A DNA stretch of 35,917 bases from Halorubrum yunnanense (GTDB lineage: Archaea > Halobacteriota > Halobacteria > Halobacteriales > Haloferacaceae). Numbering within the stretch: position 1 is the stretch's first letter; each line of letters starts with the position of its first letter. The notes beneath the pieces are model-generated. The model was not told where the DNA came from. It did not search any database and saw only the letters and a program-made list of their open reading frames with translations. This document shows, in pieces, positions 1 through 8,448 of the stretch. The stretch spans positions 1 through 35,917 of the forward strand of contig NZ_JAODIX010000050.1 of NCBI RefSeq assembly GCF_026586675.1, given 5' to 3'. Position numbers and translations under genes: made by a program.

Positions 1-148
1 CCGAGATAACGAGATGATTCCACGGGCTCACACCGTGCCGGCAGTTGAATCATCGGGGTAAAGACATACCAAGATCTTTTGTGTGGATACTCGGACTGAG
101 ACGTTTGCGCTCGTTGCGCTTGCTCCTCGGGGCCAGTTTCGAAGCGGA

Positions 149-307
149 CTATTTACTGAGAGATAGCGAGCCAATTGCTGAGAACCCTGTGAGCGAATCA
201 GCGACGACCGCGACGGTCCAGTCGGCAAGTCCGATCATGAACCTGGCGACCGTAGTCCGCTCATCGGGATCAATGCCACCCTGACGACTACCATGAGCGG
301 TAGTCTA
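149..307 (-). pseudogene. Possible C-terminal remnant of an unidentified protein
   Basis: An open stretch of about 52 codons on the minus strand ends at a TAG and reads like haloarchaeal coding sequence (for example RTTVARFMIGLADW, then a hydrophobic run ending SLSLSK). It is closed upstream by an in-frame TAG near 305 and has no convincing start. I do not recognise the parent family. The rest of the first 400 bases holds nothing else I can support as a gene. Confidence is low because short open frames are common in this GC-rich DNA. Confidence 0.2.
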
Positions 308-358
308 GTGAGAAGCAACTCGCCAAGCGCGGGTCTAACGAGTCCTTGACAACTTCTC

Positions 359-372
359 CGCGCTGAAGCGCG
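359..372. repeat. Short perfect hairpin, possible IS200/IS605-type end
   Basis: CGCGC, a TGAA loop and GCGCG form a perfect 5-bp stem, followed by AGGCTTCC. Similar subterminal hairpins occur at the ends of IS200/IS605/IS1341-type elements in haloarchaea. No TnpA or TnpB gene is present here, so this would be a relic end. The link is inference from resemblance only. Confidence 0.25.
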
Positions 373-405
373 AGGCTTCCTCTTCGATTCTCGGTGAAAA
401 CTGGG

Positions 406-810
406 CTAGCTTTCGGCAGCGGGAGCAAAATCCTCGGACTGACTGTACTTTGTTTCGAACTCTTGAATGAGTTGACCCATTTTTGCGTACCAGTCGTTCA
501 ACATTCGCTGCATCTCCCCCGAAATCTTCTCAGGATCGGTTGGCTGGTAGACGTGGTAGTAGCCACCCTGGTCGTAGTTGATCTGCTCTTCGCTGATGAG
601 GCCTGCCTGAAGGAGTCGCTGGATCGCGCGGTAGGCGGTCGAGCGCTCCCGGTCGACGGCCTCGCTGATCTCGTCGACTGTCAACGGCTCATCGCTCTCG
701 ACAAGCCTCTCAAAACAATGCCTGTCCAACGGCTTGAGACCGTGGAAACACTCCAGTAAGCCCTCACACTCTATGTCGCTCTGGAGCTGTTTGGCCAACG
801 AGTCTGGCAT
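406..810 (-). CDS. Winged-helix transcriptional regulator of the sulfur cluster
   Basis: A 134-residue cytoplasmic DNA-binding protein. Residues about 40-80 (EPLTVDEISEAVDRERSTAY then RAIQRLLQAGLISEE) form a TrmB/MarR-like winged helix with an arginine-rich recognition helix. The C-terminal third is predicted helical and probably dimerises. I chose the ATG at 810 rather than one further upstream because a TATA-like TTTTATTAA lies about 30 bp before it, as expected for a leaderless haloarchaeal gene, and the upstream extension is not protein-like. It lies downstream of tusA and dsrE on the same strand but has its own 126-bp leader region. Context suggests it controls the sulfur genes around it; the effector is unknown. 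Confidence 0.8.
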   Translation of the reverse strand: MPDSLAKQLQSDIECEGLLECFHGLKPLDRHCFERLVESDEPLTVDEISEAVDRERSTAYRAIQRLLQAGLISEEQINYDQGGYYHVYQPTDPEKISGEMQRMLNDWYAKMGQLIQEFETKYSQSEDFAPAAES

Positions 811-852
811 AGTATTACGAGTAAGTACGGCCCGTGTTAATAAAAGACTTGT

Positions 853-877
853 GTATACAACCCACAATACTGTATAC
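853..877. promoter_or_regulatory. Paired GTATAC operator candidate upstream of the regulator
   Basis: Two copies of the self-complementary hexamer GTATAC (853-858 and 872-877) are spaced 19 bp start to start. They sit just upstream of the TATA-like element (about 837-846) of the regulator gene. The spacing is near two helical turns, so a dimeric regulator could bind both on one DNA face. Autoregulation is inference. Confidence 0.4.
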
Positions 878-936
878 GAAGCCCCGAACGCGTCGGTTTC
901 GTCGATCACGAACCGCCAGGTAGACTGCGGCGGCGG

Positions 937-1524
937 TTAGACGAGGAGTTGGATGTCCGCCTCGGCCATGTCCTGAATGGCGGTCGCGGCGCCGACGCCG
1001 GTGGTGACGCCGTCGTAGAAGTCGTCCTCGTCGTAGTCCATCAGCTCGATGGTCATCTGACAGGCCTGGAACTCCACGCCCATCTCGAGGCTCGTCTCGA
1101 GGAGCTCCTCGACCGTGGCGGTGTCGTTGTCCGTGATCCGCTTTTCCATCATCTTCGTCGTCACGCGGTCCATGCCGGGAAGCGCGGCGACGGCGTTGGG
1201 GACGGGCATGTTGGGGTTCCCGACGGAGCTGAGCTGGAGGCTCTTCGACCGCTCCTCGTGGAGCATGTCGAGCCCCCAGAAGGTAGTGAAGACGGTCACC
1301 TCGTAGCCGAACGCGGCCGCGGTGCTGGCGAGGATGAGCGGCGGATACGCCATGTCCAGCGTCCCCTTCGTGGCGATGATGCTCATCTTCTTGCCGCCGT
1401 CCTCGGCGGTGGCCTCGGCGAGCGCGTCCTCGAGCTCGTCGACGCGCGCAGCCAGCTCCGCGCGCGAGGGCGCGCCCTCGGCCGGCCCGTTCTCAGCCGG
1501 CGCGTCGGGTGTGTCCGTGCTCAT
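937..1524 (-). CDS. DsrE/DsrF/DrsH-like family protein
   Basis: A 195-residue soluble protein. The first 45 residues are an acidic, alanine-rich, partly coiled-coil leader, followed by the DsrE fold starting at KKMSIIATKGTLDMAYPPLI. The conserved cysteine lies late in the domain (FQACQMTIELM), as in the peroxiredoxin-like DsrE branch. Proteins of this group carry or transfer sulfane sulfur together with TusA. The gene starts 2 bp after the tusA stop codon, so the two are almost certainly co-transcribed and probably work as partners in persulfide trafficking. The product name is secure at family level. The exact donor and acceptor cannot be read from sequence. Confidence 0.88.
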   Translation of the reverse strand: MSTDTPDAPAENGPAEGAPSRAELAARVDELEDALAEATAEDGGKKMSIIATKGTLDMAYPPLILASTAAAFGYEVTVFTTFWGLDMLHEERSKSLQLSSVGNPNMPVPNAVAALPGMDRVTTKMMEKRITDNDTATVEELLETSLEMGVEFQACQMTIELMDYDEDDFYDGVTTGVGAATAIQDMAEADIQLLV

Positions 1525-1526
1525 CG

Positions 1527-1772
1527 TTACTCCGTCTTGCGGACGTAGTGGTTGTATACGTCGTCGCCCTCCGTCTGGTCGACGAGCTCAACGCCCTCGG
1601 TGCCGTCGGCCCAGCCGTCGATGTCGCTCATGCTACCGGGGTCCGTCGCCACCACCTCGAGGACCTCGCCCGCGGCGAGGTCGTCGATGGCAGACTTCGT
1701 CTTCACCACTGGCATGGGACACGATGCGCCCTTCACGTCGAGCGTCTCCGCGATGTCGAATTCGGCACTCAT
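1527..1772 (-). CDS. tusA: TusA/SirA-family sulfurtransferase
   Basis: An 81-residue small sulfur carrier with the diagnostic motif LDVKGASCPMPVVKTK. The cysteine in Cys-Pro-x-Pro carries the persulfide. The length matches the family when the ATG at 1772 is used; an upstream in-frame ATG would add 13 basic, non-conserved residues. It is the first gene of a minus-strand operon with the DsrE-like gene, facing the rhodanese/MBL gene across about 250 bp that must contain both promoters. Its likely role is handing sulfane sulfur between the DsrE-like protein, the rhodanese domain and downstream acceptors. Confidence 0.9.
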   Translation of the reverse strand: MSAEFDIAETLDVKGASCPMPVVKTKSAIDDLAAGEVLEVVATDPGSMSDIDGWADGTEGVELVDQTEGDDVYNHYVRKTE

Positions 1773-2019
1773 TGTGTATCTGCTCCGATGTCTGTATTGG
1801 AGATATCGCACAATATTCTCTGGTGAAGTAAAACTGTGTCGGTTCTTGGGAATACTGCTAACTATTGTATAAAGTAAAACCGGTTTAGACGGTTTATGAA
1901 ACCACTAGGAGCAGAATCGCTCGTGTACACGCGAATCCTGCGGGCGATAGTATTGTTTAAAATTGGAAATACTATGGCAATCCTTTTGTGCGTCGGTCCG
2001 ATAGAAACGACCGCGAAAC
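1773..2019. promoter_or_regulatory. Divergent promoter region between tusA and the rhodanese/MBL gene
   Basis: This 247-bp AT-rich gap separates oppositely transcribed sulfur genes and must hold both promoters. TATA-like candidates include GTATAAAG near 1867-1874 and TTTAAAATT near 1957-1965. No clear operator palindrome was found. A shared control region is inferred from the layout. Confidence 0.4.
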
Positions 2020-3213
2020 ATGAACGCCGATGACTTTCCGACTCCGGATGTCGATGTCGACTCCGTCGACCCGGAATCGCTCAAAGACCGAATCGACGCC
2101 GGCGAGGACGTCACGATCCTCGACACGCGCATGACATCCGACTACGAGGAGTGGCGCGTCGACGGCGAGAACGTCACGTCGATCAACGTGCCGTACTTCG
2201 AGTTCCTCGAAGACGACATCGATGACGACGTCATCGACCGGATCCCCGACAACCGCGAGGTGACCGTCCTTTGTGCAAAGGGCGGCGCCAGCGAGTACGT
2301 CGCGGGCACGCTCGCGGAGCGCGGCTACGACGTCGACCACCTCGAAGACGGGATGAACGGCTGGGCGAGCATCTACGAGGCCGTCGAGGTCGACCGCTAC
2401 GACGGCGCCGGCACGCTCCTCCAGTACCAGCGCCCCTCGTCGGGCTGTCTCGGCTACCTCCTCTACGACGACGGCGAGGCCGCGATCATTGACCCGCTCC
2501 GGGCGTTCACCGACCGCTACCTCGACGACGCCGACGACCTCGGCGTCGACCTGACGTACGCCATCGACACGCACGTCCACGCCGACCACATCTCGGGCGT
2601 GCGCGACCTCAACGCCGAGGGCGTGGAGGGCGTCATCCCCGACGCCGCCGTCGACCGCGGCGTCACCTACGCCGACGAGCTGACCACGGCCGAGGACGGC
2701 GACGCCTTCGAAGTCGGCGACGCGGCGATCGAGACCGTCCACACGCCCGGCCACACGACCGGGATGACCTCCTACCTCGTCGACGAGAGCCTCCTCGCGA
2801 CCGGCGACGGGCTGTTCATCGAGAGCGTCGCCCGTCCCGACCTCGAAGAGGGCGACGACGGCGCCCCCGACGCCGCGCGCATGCTGTACGAGTCGCTTCA
2901 GGAGCGTGTGCTGACGCTGCCCGACGACACCCTGATCGGCGGCGCGCACTTCAGCGACGCGGCCGTCCCGGCCGACGACGGCACCTACACGGCGCCGATC
3001 GGCGAGCTCGTCGAGGAGATGGACGCGCTCACCATGGAGGAGGACGACTTCGTCGAGCTGATCCTCTCGGACATGCCGCCGCGCCCGGCCAACTACGAGG
3101 AGATCATCGCGACGAATCTCGGTCAGAACGTCGTCGACGACGACGAGGCGTTCACCCTCGAGCTCGGCCCGAACAACTGCGCGGCCAGTCAGGACTCGCT
3201 CGCGGGTGACTGA
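2020..3213 (+). CDS. Rhodanese / metallo-beta-lactamase fusion protein (persulfide dioxygenase-like)
   Basis: A 397-residue two-domain enzyme. Residues about 10-120 form a rhodanese domain with a catalytic loop at Cys85 (CAKGGAS). Residues about 130-350 form a metallo-beta-lactamase fold with the metal motif HVHADH near 185-190, a second histidine at HTPGHTTG and a late GGAHFSD histidine. This resembles ETHE1-type persulfide dioxygenases and related glyoxalase-II-like hydrolases, but with the rhodanese domain first. A plausible job is receiving sulfane sulfur on the rhodanese cysteine and oxidising or hydrolysing it at the metal site. It is highly acidic and cytoplasmic. It leads the plus-strand operon; the transporter gene follows 8 bp later. 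Confidence 0.9.
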   Translation: MNADDFPTPDVDVDSVDPESLKDRIDAGEDVTILDTRMTSDYEEWRVDGENVTSINVPYFEFLEDDIDDDVIDRIPDNREVTVLCAKGGASEYVAGTLAERGYDVDHLEDGMNGWASIYEAVEVDRYDGAGTLLQYQRPSSGCLGYLLYDDGEAAIIDPLRAFTDRYLDDADDLGVDLTYAIDTHVHADHISGVRDLNAEGVEGVIPDAAVDRGVTYADELTTAEDGDAFEVGDAAIETVHTPGHTTGMTSYLVDESLLATGDGLFIESVARPDLEEGDDGAPDAARMLYESLQERVLTLPDDTLIGGAHFSDAAVPADDGTYTAPIGELVEEMDALTMEEDDFVELILSDMPPRPANYEEIIATNLGQNVVDDDEAFTLELGPNNCAASQDSLAGD

Positions 3214-3221
3214 CGACGCCG

Positions 3222-3779
3222 ATGGTTGCTGACCCAGTACTGCTTCAGGCGGTCGCCGAGCTGTTCCCCAACGGGATCAGCCGGTACGCCGTCGGCGGGC
3301 TGCTCGTCGGGCTCGGGACCGTCGTGATCTACGTCGGCACGGGCATCCCGGCGGGAGCGAGCACGTTCCTGGAGTCGACGCTGTCGTACGTCTCCGACCA
3401 GTCGCGATTCCAGCGGTACGTCGGCTCGCGGGACTGGCGGGTCGTGTTCACGGCCGGCATCATCCTGGGCGCACTGGCGTTCGCCGCGACGGTCCAGTCG
3501 GGCGTCGTCACGACCTCGCTGTACGAGCCCGGAACGACCGGTCAGCTCTACGAAGTCGCCGGCGTGACGCTGTGGACGACGGACGTCCAGCCGTGGCGGC
3601 TGTTCCTCGGCGGGATCCTGGTCGGCATCGGGACCCGCGTCGGGAAGGGGTGTACGTCCGGACACGGCGTCTGCGGCGTCGGCTCGGCGTCGAAGACGTC
3701 GCTGGCCGGCGTCGCGACGTTCCTGACCGTAGCGATCGGGACCGCACAGGTCGTCGCCGCGTTGGGGGTGAGCCCGTAG
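3222..3779 (+). CDS. YeeE/YedE-family transporter subunit, first half
   Basis: A 185-residue membrane protein with about five hydrophobic segments and the family signature GKGCTSGHGVCGVG near residue 145. The cysteines of that motif are thought to pass thiosulfate through the membrane by transient S-S/S-H interactions in YeeE. It is half the length of a full YeeE. The next gene encodes a protein with the matching second motif, so the two probably assemble into one transporter. The genes are separated by only the stop codon and start codon. Function in sulfur compound uptake is inferred from family and operon. Confidence 0.88.
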   Translation: MVADPVLLQAVAELFPNGISRYAVGGLLVGLGTVVIYVGTGIPAGASTFLESTLSYVSDQSRFQRYVGSRDWRVVFTAGIILGALAFAATVQSGVVTTSLYEPGTTGQLYEVAGVTLWTTDVQPWRLFLGGILVGIGTRVGKGCTSGHGVCGVGSASKTSLAGVATFLTVAIGTAQVVAALGVSP

Positions 3780-4238
3780 ATGGCTGACCGACATCCCTTT
3801 TTCAAGCCGCTGGTGTTCGTCGGCGGGCTGATCTTCGGGTTCGGGCTCGGGTTCAGCCACATGGCGCGGCCGGAGGTCGTGGTGAACTTCCTCCTGTTCG
3901 AGGACCTCGGCCTCCCGTTCGTGATGTTCGGGGCCGCGATCGTCTCCGGCGTCGCGTTCGCGCTGCTGCCGCGGATCCGTGACACCGCGCCCCTCACGGG
4001 GAGCCCGTACGAGCGCCGGCTGAAACCGTTCGACCGGAACGTCCTCGTCGGCGGCGCGGTGTTCGGCGTCGGCTGGGGGCTCTCGGGGATCTGCCCGGGC
4101 GCCGCGTACGCCAGCCTCGGGGTCGGCAACGTCACGATCCTGTGGGCGCTCGGCGGCATGTTCCTCGGCGCGTACGCGCAGGGGTACTGGCGGAGCCGCA
4201 GTCGAGCCCCCGAGGCCGCCGCGGCGGGCGCGGACTGA
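3780..4238 (+). CDS. YeeE/YedE-family transporter subunit, second half (DUF6691-type)
   Basis: A 152-residue membrane protein with about four transmembrane segments and the motif GLSGICPGAAYASLG near residue 100. This mirrors the cysteine-containing pore motif of YeeE/YedE proteins. The ATG directly follows the stop codon of the first-half gene. Split pairs like this are common in haloarchaea and bacteria and sit with rhodanese/MBL genes, as here. The C-terminus is a short charged tail. Partnering with the preceding gene product is strongly suggested by the arrangement but is not proven by sequence. Confidence 0.85.
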   Translation: MADRHPFFKPLVFVGGLIFGFGLGFSHMARPEVVVNFLLFEDLGLPFVMFGAAIVSGVAFALLPRIRDTAPLTGSPYERRLKPFDRNVLVGGAVFGVGWGLSGICPGAAYASLGVGNVTILWALGGMFLGAYAQGYWRSRSRAPEAAAAGAD

Positions 4239-4250
4239 GGCCCCGACGCG

Positions 4251-5415
4251 ATGGACCCCGCTCTCGTCGCCCTCTTCGTCGGCGCGGCGCTCGCCAGCCT
4301 GTTCATGACGTGGGTGATCGGCGCCGGGTTGAGCGGCGCGACTCCGTTCACCCCGGCCGTCGGCGCGAACGCGGTCGCGACGATGCGGGCCGCGCTGCTC
4401 GTCGGCGTCTTTGGCTTCGCCGGCGCTGTCACGCAGGGCGGCAACGTCTCAGAGGCCGTCGGGAGCGGCCTCGCCGGCGGGATCAGCCTGCTCACCGGCG
4501 TCATCCTCGTGCTCGTGTTGGGCGCCGGGCCGATGGCGGTCGGCATCGTCACCGGGGTCCCGTTCGCGACCGCGTTCACTGTGACCGGCGCGGTGATCGG
4601 CGTCAGGCTCGCGCTCGGCGGGACGCCGGTCTGGGCGAAGTACGTAGAGATCAGCGCCGTCTGGCTGTTGGTGCCGTTCGTCGGCGGCATCGCGTTCGGA
4701 ATCGCCTCGGTCTTCCCGCGGCCCGGGGTCGCCGAGCGGTACAGCGTCCCGGTCCTTGTCGGGCTCGTCGGCGCCGTCCTCGTGAACGTCCGGTTCAGCT
4801 TCCTCGGCGACGGGCCCGCGCCAGGGACCCTCCGCGGGCTCGGACAGCGGAGCCTCTCGATCGAGAGGCTCGCGTCGGCGGTCCACGATCACCGGCCTCG
4901 CGGCGCTGGCCGTCGCGACCGTCGTCTGGTGGGACATGAGGCGTGACGAGTCCGGCAGCCTACGGCGTGTGCTGCTCTCGGGTCGCTCGTCGCGTTCCTC
5001 GCGGGCGGGAGTCAGGTCGCGCTCGCGGTCAGCCCGCTGCTCCCGCTGCTTGACGGGGTAGGGATGATGTCGACGACCCCGTCTTCGTCGGCGGGGGTTT
5101 GAGATGCTCGTCGGCTCGTGGACCGACGCGGCCCGGATGATCAAGTCGCTCTCGCAGGACTACTCGTCGCTCGGGCCGCAGCGCTCGATCTCGGCACTCG
5201 TCCCGTCGTTTCTGATCGCGCAACTGACGGTGCTGCTCGGCGTGCCGGTTTCGTTCAACGAGATTGTCGTGAGCGCGATCATCGGGAGCGGCGCCGCCGT
5301 CGGCGGTCGGGAGGCCGTGGACGCGGAAAAGATCCTCACAACGGTGGGGGCGTGGGCGGGCTCGTTCGCATTCTCATTCGCGCTCGCGTACGCGACTGCC
5401 ACGGTCGAGTTATAA
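4251..5415 (+). pseudogene. Broken inorganic phosphate transporter (PiT family)
   Basis: The first segment (4251 to about 4880) reads as a PiT permease with a start-region motif GANAVATMRAALLVG, then GGNVSEAVGSG and FTVTGAVIG. Homology continues in other frames: ITGLAALAVATVVWWDMRRD from about 4885, SLVAFLAGGSQVALAV from about 4983, VFVGGG near 5081, and the C-terminal part from 5104 (DAARMIKSLSQDYSSLGP and SFNEIVVSAIIGSGAAVGG). Frames change 0, 1, 0, 2, 1, so at least four indels are clustered in about 230 bp. A complete PiT protein of this type would be near 390 residues. Unless the assembly is faulty here, the gene is dead. Confidence 0.85.
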
Positions 5416-5441
5416 ACATCGCACGCTGCGGCGTCGACTTT

Positions 5442-6246
5442 TTAAACAGTCCGGGGCGGCGGCACGAGGAAGACGTTGCCCGTCGCGCGCGCAACGATCT
5501 CCTCCGAGACGCTGCCCAGCAGGAGCCGCCGGATTCGGCTCCGACCCTTCGACCCGACGAGGACCGTCGACGGGGTTGCCTCGGCCTCGACGGCGAGGAT
5601 CTCCTCGGCGGGGTCGCCGCGGCGGAGTTCGGTCCGCGTCTCGATTCCCCAGCCTTCCAGCGTGCTCGCCCGCTCGGCCAACCGCCCCGCCGGGCCGACG
5701 CCGTCGTCGGCCCCCACGTCTTTCGGCGATCGGACGTGGACGAGCGTCGCCTCCTCGGTCGCGTGACGGAGGTAGCAAAAGGCTTCGAACGCGCGGGCGG
5801 CGTGCTCGGAGAAGTCGGTCGCGAAGAGGACGCTCCGGGAGAGGTGCTCGCGACGGACCGTCGGGTCGTTGACCGCCCGCTCGACGCGGTTGACTAAAAG
5901 CGGGACGACGGTGGTCCGGGCGAGGTTACGCGTGGTCGAGCCGACGACCCGGTTCTCCAGCGGACTCTGTCCCGCGAACGACGTGCGTCTCGACGGCGAA
6001 CCCCGCGGCCTCGATCACCGCACGGTACCTGTCGAGCCCCCGTCGGCGGCGCTCCTCGAAGTCGACGCCGGGCATCCCGGGGTGGACGTTCGCCGAGACG
6101 ACCGTGACGAGGTGGATCGTCCGAACGCCGATGCGGCCTAGACAGTCCAGACACGTCTCGTTCTCGATGGCCGCCTCGCTGGCGGCCAACAGGTCGTTCG
6201 CGCACAGGGCCCGCATGTCGACGCCTTGGGCGGGCGGCGACAACAC
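5442..6246 (-). pseudogene. Tandem universal stress protein gene broken by internal deletion
   Basis: The C-terminal half is a UspA-type domain with NDPTVRREHLSRSVLFATDF, then the nucleotide-binding signature GSKGRSRIRRLLLGSVSEEI. The N-terminal half has RIGVRTIHLVTVVSANVHPG and stops after THVVRGT. Immediately afterwards a different frame resumes with GQSPLENRVVGSTTRNLART. The expected stretch of about 30 residues between them, including the ADLTVVGSRG-type strand, is missing. The junction lies near 5965-5980 and a CGCGGG-like sequence could have served as microhomology. The start is uncertain (6246 or 6216). UspA proteins commonly accompany transporters in haloarchaea. Confidence 0.75.
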
Positions 6247-6487
6247 GGTTGCGCTCGGCCCGAAAGGCGTGCGGCCGAAGACGTGCGGCGACCGCAGCGC
6301 AGACGACGCGCGGGGCCCACCGGATGCGGAAACCTCTCCGTAAGTTATCGATACTCCGACCGGGGTTACCGGAATATAGTATTGTACGATCAGCCCAAAA
6401 CCGTTATAGGCACGAAGCAGGTAGGAGAGGGTGAAGAGAAATGTGCCAGAATCGAATTTCCGCGTTCGGAAGTCGGAGGATGAGTCA

Positions 6488-6652
6488 ATGGCTGGACTAG
6501 AGATACCCAGCTGGGACCCGGAGACCGCCCTGCTTATCGGCGCGATCCTCCTCGAAGCGTTCGTGCTGTACGTGGGCTACGGTGGCCTCGAACGGCTCGT
6601 CGGGCCGTACCTAATGGACCTCATCGTCGGGGGTAACGCGAGTGCTCGGTAG
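6488..6652 (+). CDS. Small single-span membrane protein (DUF7512-like)
   Basis: A 54-residue protein with one clear transmembrane helix (ALLIGAILLEAFVLYVGYGG) and a short C-terminal amphipathic part. I prefer the ATG at 6488 because an upstream in-frame ATG at 6431 adds 19 unrelated charged residues. The gene overlaps the following TauE/SafE gene by 11 bp, indicating translational coupling. Small proteins of this type occur next to TauE/SafE permeases in other haloarchaea, as far as I recall under DUF7512. A role as accessory subunit of the exporter is inferred. Confidence 0.7.
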   Translation: MAGLEIPSWDPETALLIGAILLEAFVLYVGYGGLERLVGPYLMDLIVGGNASAR

Positions 6653-7700
6653 CCTTCTCAGCGGGCCCGGCTTCCTAGGGACGAGCCCCGAGATGCTCGC
6701 CCTGTTCGCCGGGTTCGGCCTCGTCGTCGGGGTCCTGTTCGGGTTCTTCGGCATGGGCGGGTCGTTCCTCGTCACCCCCGCACTGCTAATGCTCGACTAC
6801 CCGGCGCCCGTCGCGGTCGGCAGCGGGATGGCGTTCGTCTTCGGGACGGCCGTCATCGCGACGCTGAAACACCACGACCTCGGGCAGGTGGACTACAAGC
6901 TCGGCGTGATCATGATCACCGGGACGACCATCGGCATTGAGGCCGGGCGCGCCAGCGTCTACTATCTCGAATCGATGGGGCTCGCCGGCGGCGTCATCAG
7001 CGTCGCCTACGTCGTCCTGCTCGGCGGCGTCGGCGCGATGGTCACCCGCGACGCCCTGAAGGGCGACGGCGGGGGCGGCGTTGACCACGAGGCGACCGAC
7101 AAGGACCTCGACGAGTACGAGATCCCCGAGATCGCGAAGAAGATCCAGCAGACGGTCCGGATCCCGCCGATGGTGACGCTCCGCGGCGACGTCCGCGTCT
7201 CCGCGTGGGTCATCACGGCCGTCGCCTTCGCGACCGGCGTCCTGTCCGGGTTCCTCGGCGTCGGCGGCGGCTTCATCCGGATGCCCGCGATGATCTACGC
7301 GATCGGCGTCCCGGTGCCCGTCGCGGTCGGGACGGACCTCTTCGAGATCGTCTTCTCCGGCGGGCTCGGGAGCTACCTCTACGGACAGGGCGGCGGCGTG
7401 AACCTCGGTATCGTCGCCCCGCTGCTGTTCGGGAGCGCGCTCGGCGCGCGCGTCGGCTCCGCGGCGACCGCCGTCGTCGACGCCGACGAGATCAGGGTGT
7501 ACTTCGGCGGAATGCTGCTGGTCGGCTCCGTCGCCGTGGGTATCGGCGAGGTTGGCTCGTACCTCGGCAACGCGACGCTCGAGCTGCTCGGACTGGTGCT
7601 CGTCATCGGCGCGGCGGTCGTCGTCGCGGCCGCGGTCCTCTACACGACGGTCACGTCGCTCCGCGTGACGCGGCAACAGCAGACGTCGACCGCCGACTGA
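6642..7700 (+). CDS. TauE/SafE-family sulfite/organosulfur exporter
   Basis: A 352-residue permease with about eight or nine hydrophobic segments and the twin TauE signatures: FGFFGMGGSFLVTPALLML near residue 30 and GFLGVGGGFIRMPAMIYAIG near residue 205. A charged cytoplasmic loop (about 145-180) separates the halves. The start is GTG at 6642, overlapping the upstream small membrane gene. TauE/SafE proteins export sulfite or sulfonates. In this cluster the likely cargo is an oxidised product of persulfide metabolism made by the rhodanese/MBL enzyme, but the substrate cannot be fixed from sequence. Confidence 0.9.
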   Translation: MLGSLLSGPGFLGTSPEMLALFAGFGLVVGVLFGFFGMGGSFLVTPALLMLDYPAPVAVGSGMAFVFGTAVIATLKHHDLGQVDYKLGVIMITGTTIGIEAGRASVYYLESMGLAGGVISVAYVVLLGGVGAMVTRDALKGDGGGGVDHEATDKDLDEYEIPEIAKKIQQTVRIPPMVTLRGDVRVSAWVITAVAFATGVLSGFLGVGGGFIRMPAMIYAIGVPVPVAVGTDLFEIVFSGGLGSYLYGQGGGVNLGIVAPLLFGSALGARVGSAATAVVDADEIRVYFGGMLLVGSVAVGIGEVGSYLGNATLELLGLVLVIGAAVVVAAAVLYTTVTSLRVTRQQQTSTAD

Positions 7701-7823
7701 ACCGGGTTTCGCCGTCGGTCCCGCAACCCCGATCTTGTACATTTGCTTCAGAACGGCTGACGAGCGAAAGCGATCGGTCCGTCGTGCGCCGACGCGGTCG
7801 GCGCGCCGAGTCTCTCCCGCCTC

Positions 7824-7949
7824 TCACAGCCGCTCTTGGCCGCCCTCCTGTGCGAGGAGGACGACCATCGAGAGCCGGGAGATGAAGATGAGCGTCGGCA
7901 TCACGGCATACTGGTAGAGCGCGTCGTCACTGCTCTGATGGCATGAAAG
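7824..7949 (-). pseudogene. C-terminal remnant of a membrane protein
   Basis: About 42 codons end at a TGA and read ALYQYAVMPTLIFISRLSMV then VLLAQEGGQERL, with one hydrophobic helix. No start codon is available upstream, so the gene has lost its 5' part. I do not recognise the family. The rest of 7701-8310 shows no other supportable gene. The minus-strand open frame at 8061-8255 lacks family features. Confidence 0.35.
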
Positions 7950-8310
7950 CCTGCTAAGTCCCTAGAGTGTGTAAAGAGGCTCTGGGGCGGTTAAAGGCCG
8001 ATGACTCAACAGCGTCTTCGAACGAATGGCTCTGATTGGCCTACTGGCAAGGACGCACTATCATGGGAGGTCGCCCGAGTAGGCGTGGCTCCCTTCATAT
8101 ACTTCCCACTCCAGAGGAATCATATCTCGGTCGCGAGTGACAACACTGTCGCGTCGGCGGCAGCGCGCCGCCGACAGCGACGGTCCATCTCGAAGATCAC
8201 ACTCACCAGCGCTCCGAGGACACTCCACGGTCAGTTCAATCTGACTTACTGCCATCAGATGAGATTACGCGCCTGTCGATGTGATCGACTGATCCTATAT
8301 CCATCTTCAA

Positions 8311-8448
8311 TTAATACCCACATCTGAGTTGTGTAGCGGTGGTGAGTGTCGCTCGTAAGATCAGCCGTTCCTTGTGGATCTTCTGGGCGCCTTCGATCAG
8401 CCGATCAAGAAGTGGCAGCGGTGAGTAGCTGACATAGTCACTATTCAC
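8311..8448 (-). CDS. Small ORF coupled to the PIN toxin gene
   Basis: A 45-residue frame starts with GTG that overlaps the PIN stop codon by 4 bp (GTGA), the same kind of overlap as between the antitoxin and toxin genes. The protein reads NSDYVSYSPLPLLDRLIEGA then QKIHKERLILRATLTT, with a balanced composition and an amphipathic helix, so it looks coding. I do not recognise it. It could be a third component of the toxin-antitoxin operon, or a fragment of a longer gene captured by recombination. Confidence 0.4.
   Translation of the reverse strand: MNSDYVSYSPLPLLDRLIEGAQKIHKERLILRATLTTATQLRCGY

Noticed and set aside
949-1548. Plus-strand open frame of 199 codons antisense to the DsrE-like gene
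   Set aside because: It is a shadow of the GC-rich codon pattern; the minus-strand protein has clear family motifs.
1972-2949. Minus-strand open frame of 325 codons antisense to the rhodanese/MBL gene
   Set aside because: Val/Arg/Asp-rich shadow; the opposite strand has both catalytic motifs.
6786-7742. Minus-strand open frame of 318 codons antisense to the TauE gene
   Set aside because: Low-complexity Arg/Asp/Ala shadow with no motif.
8061-8255. Minus-strand open frame of 64 codons
   Set aside because: Short, no motif, and the Arg/Cys-rich middle is untypical of haloarchaeal proteins.
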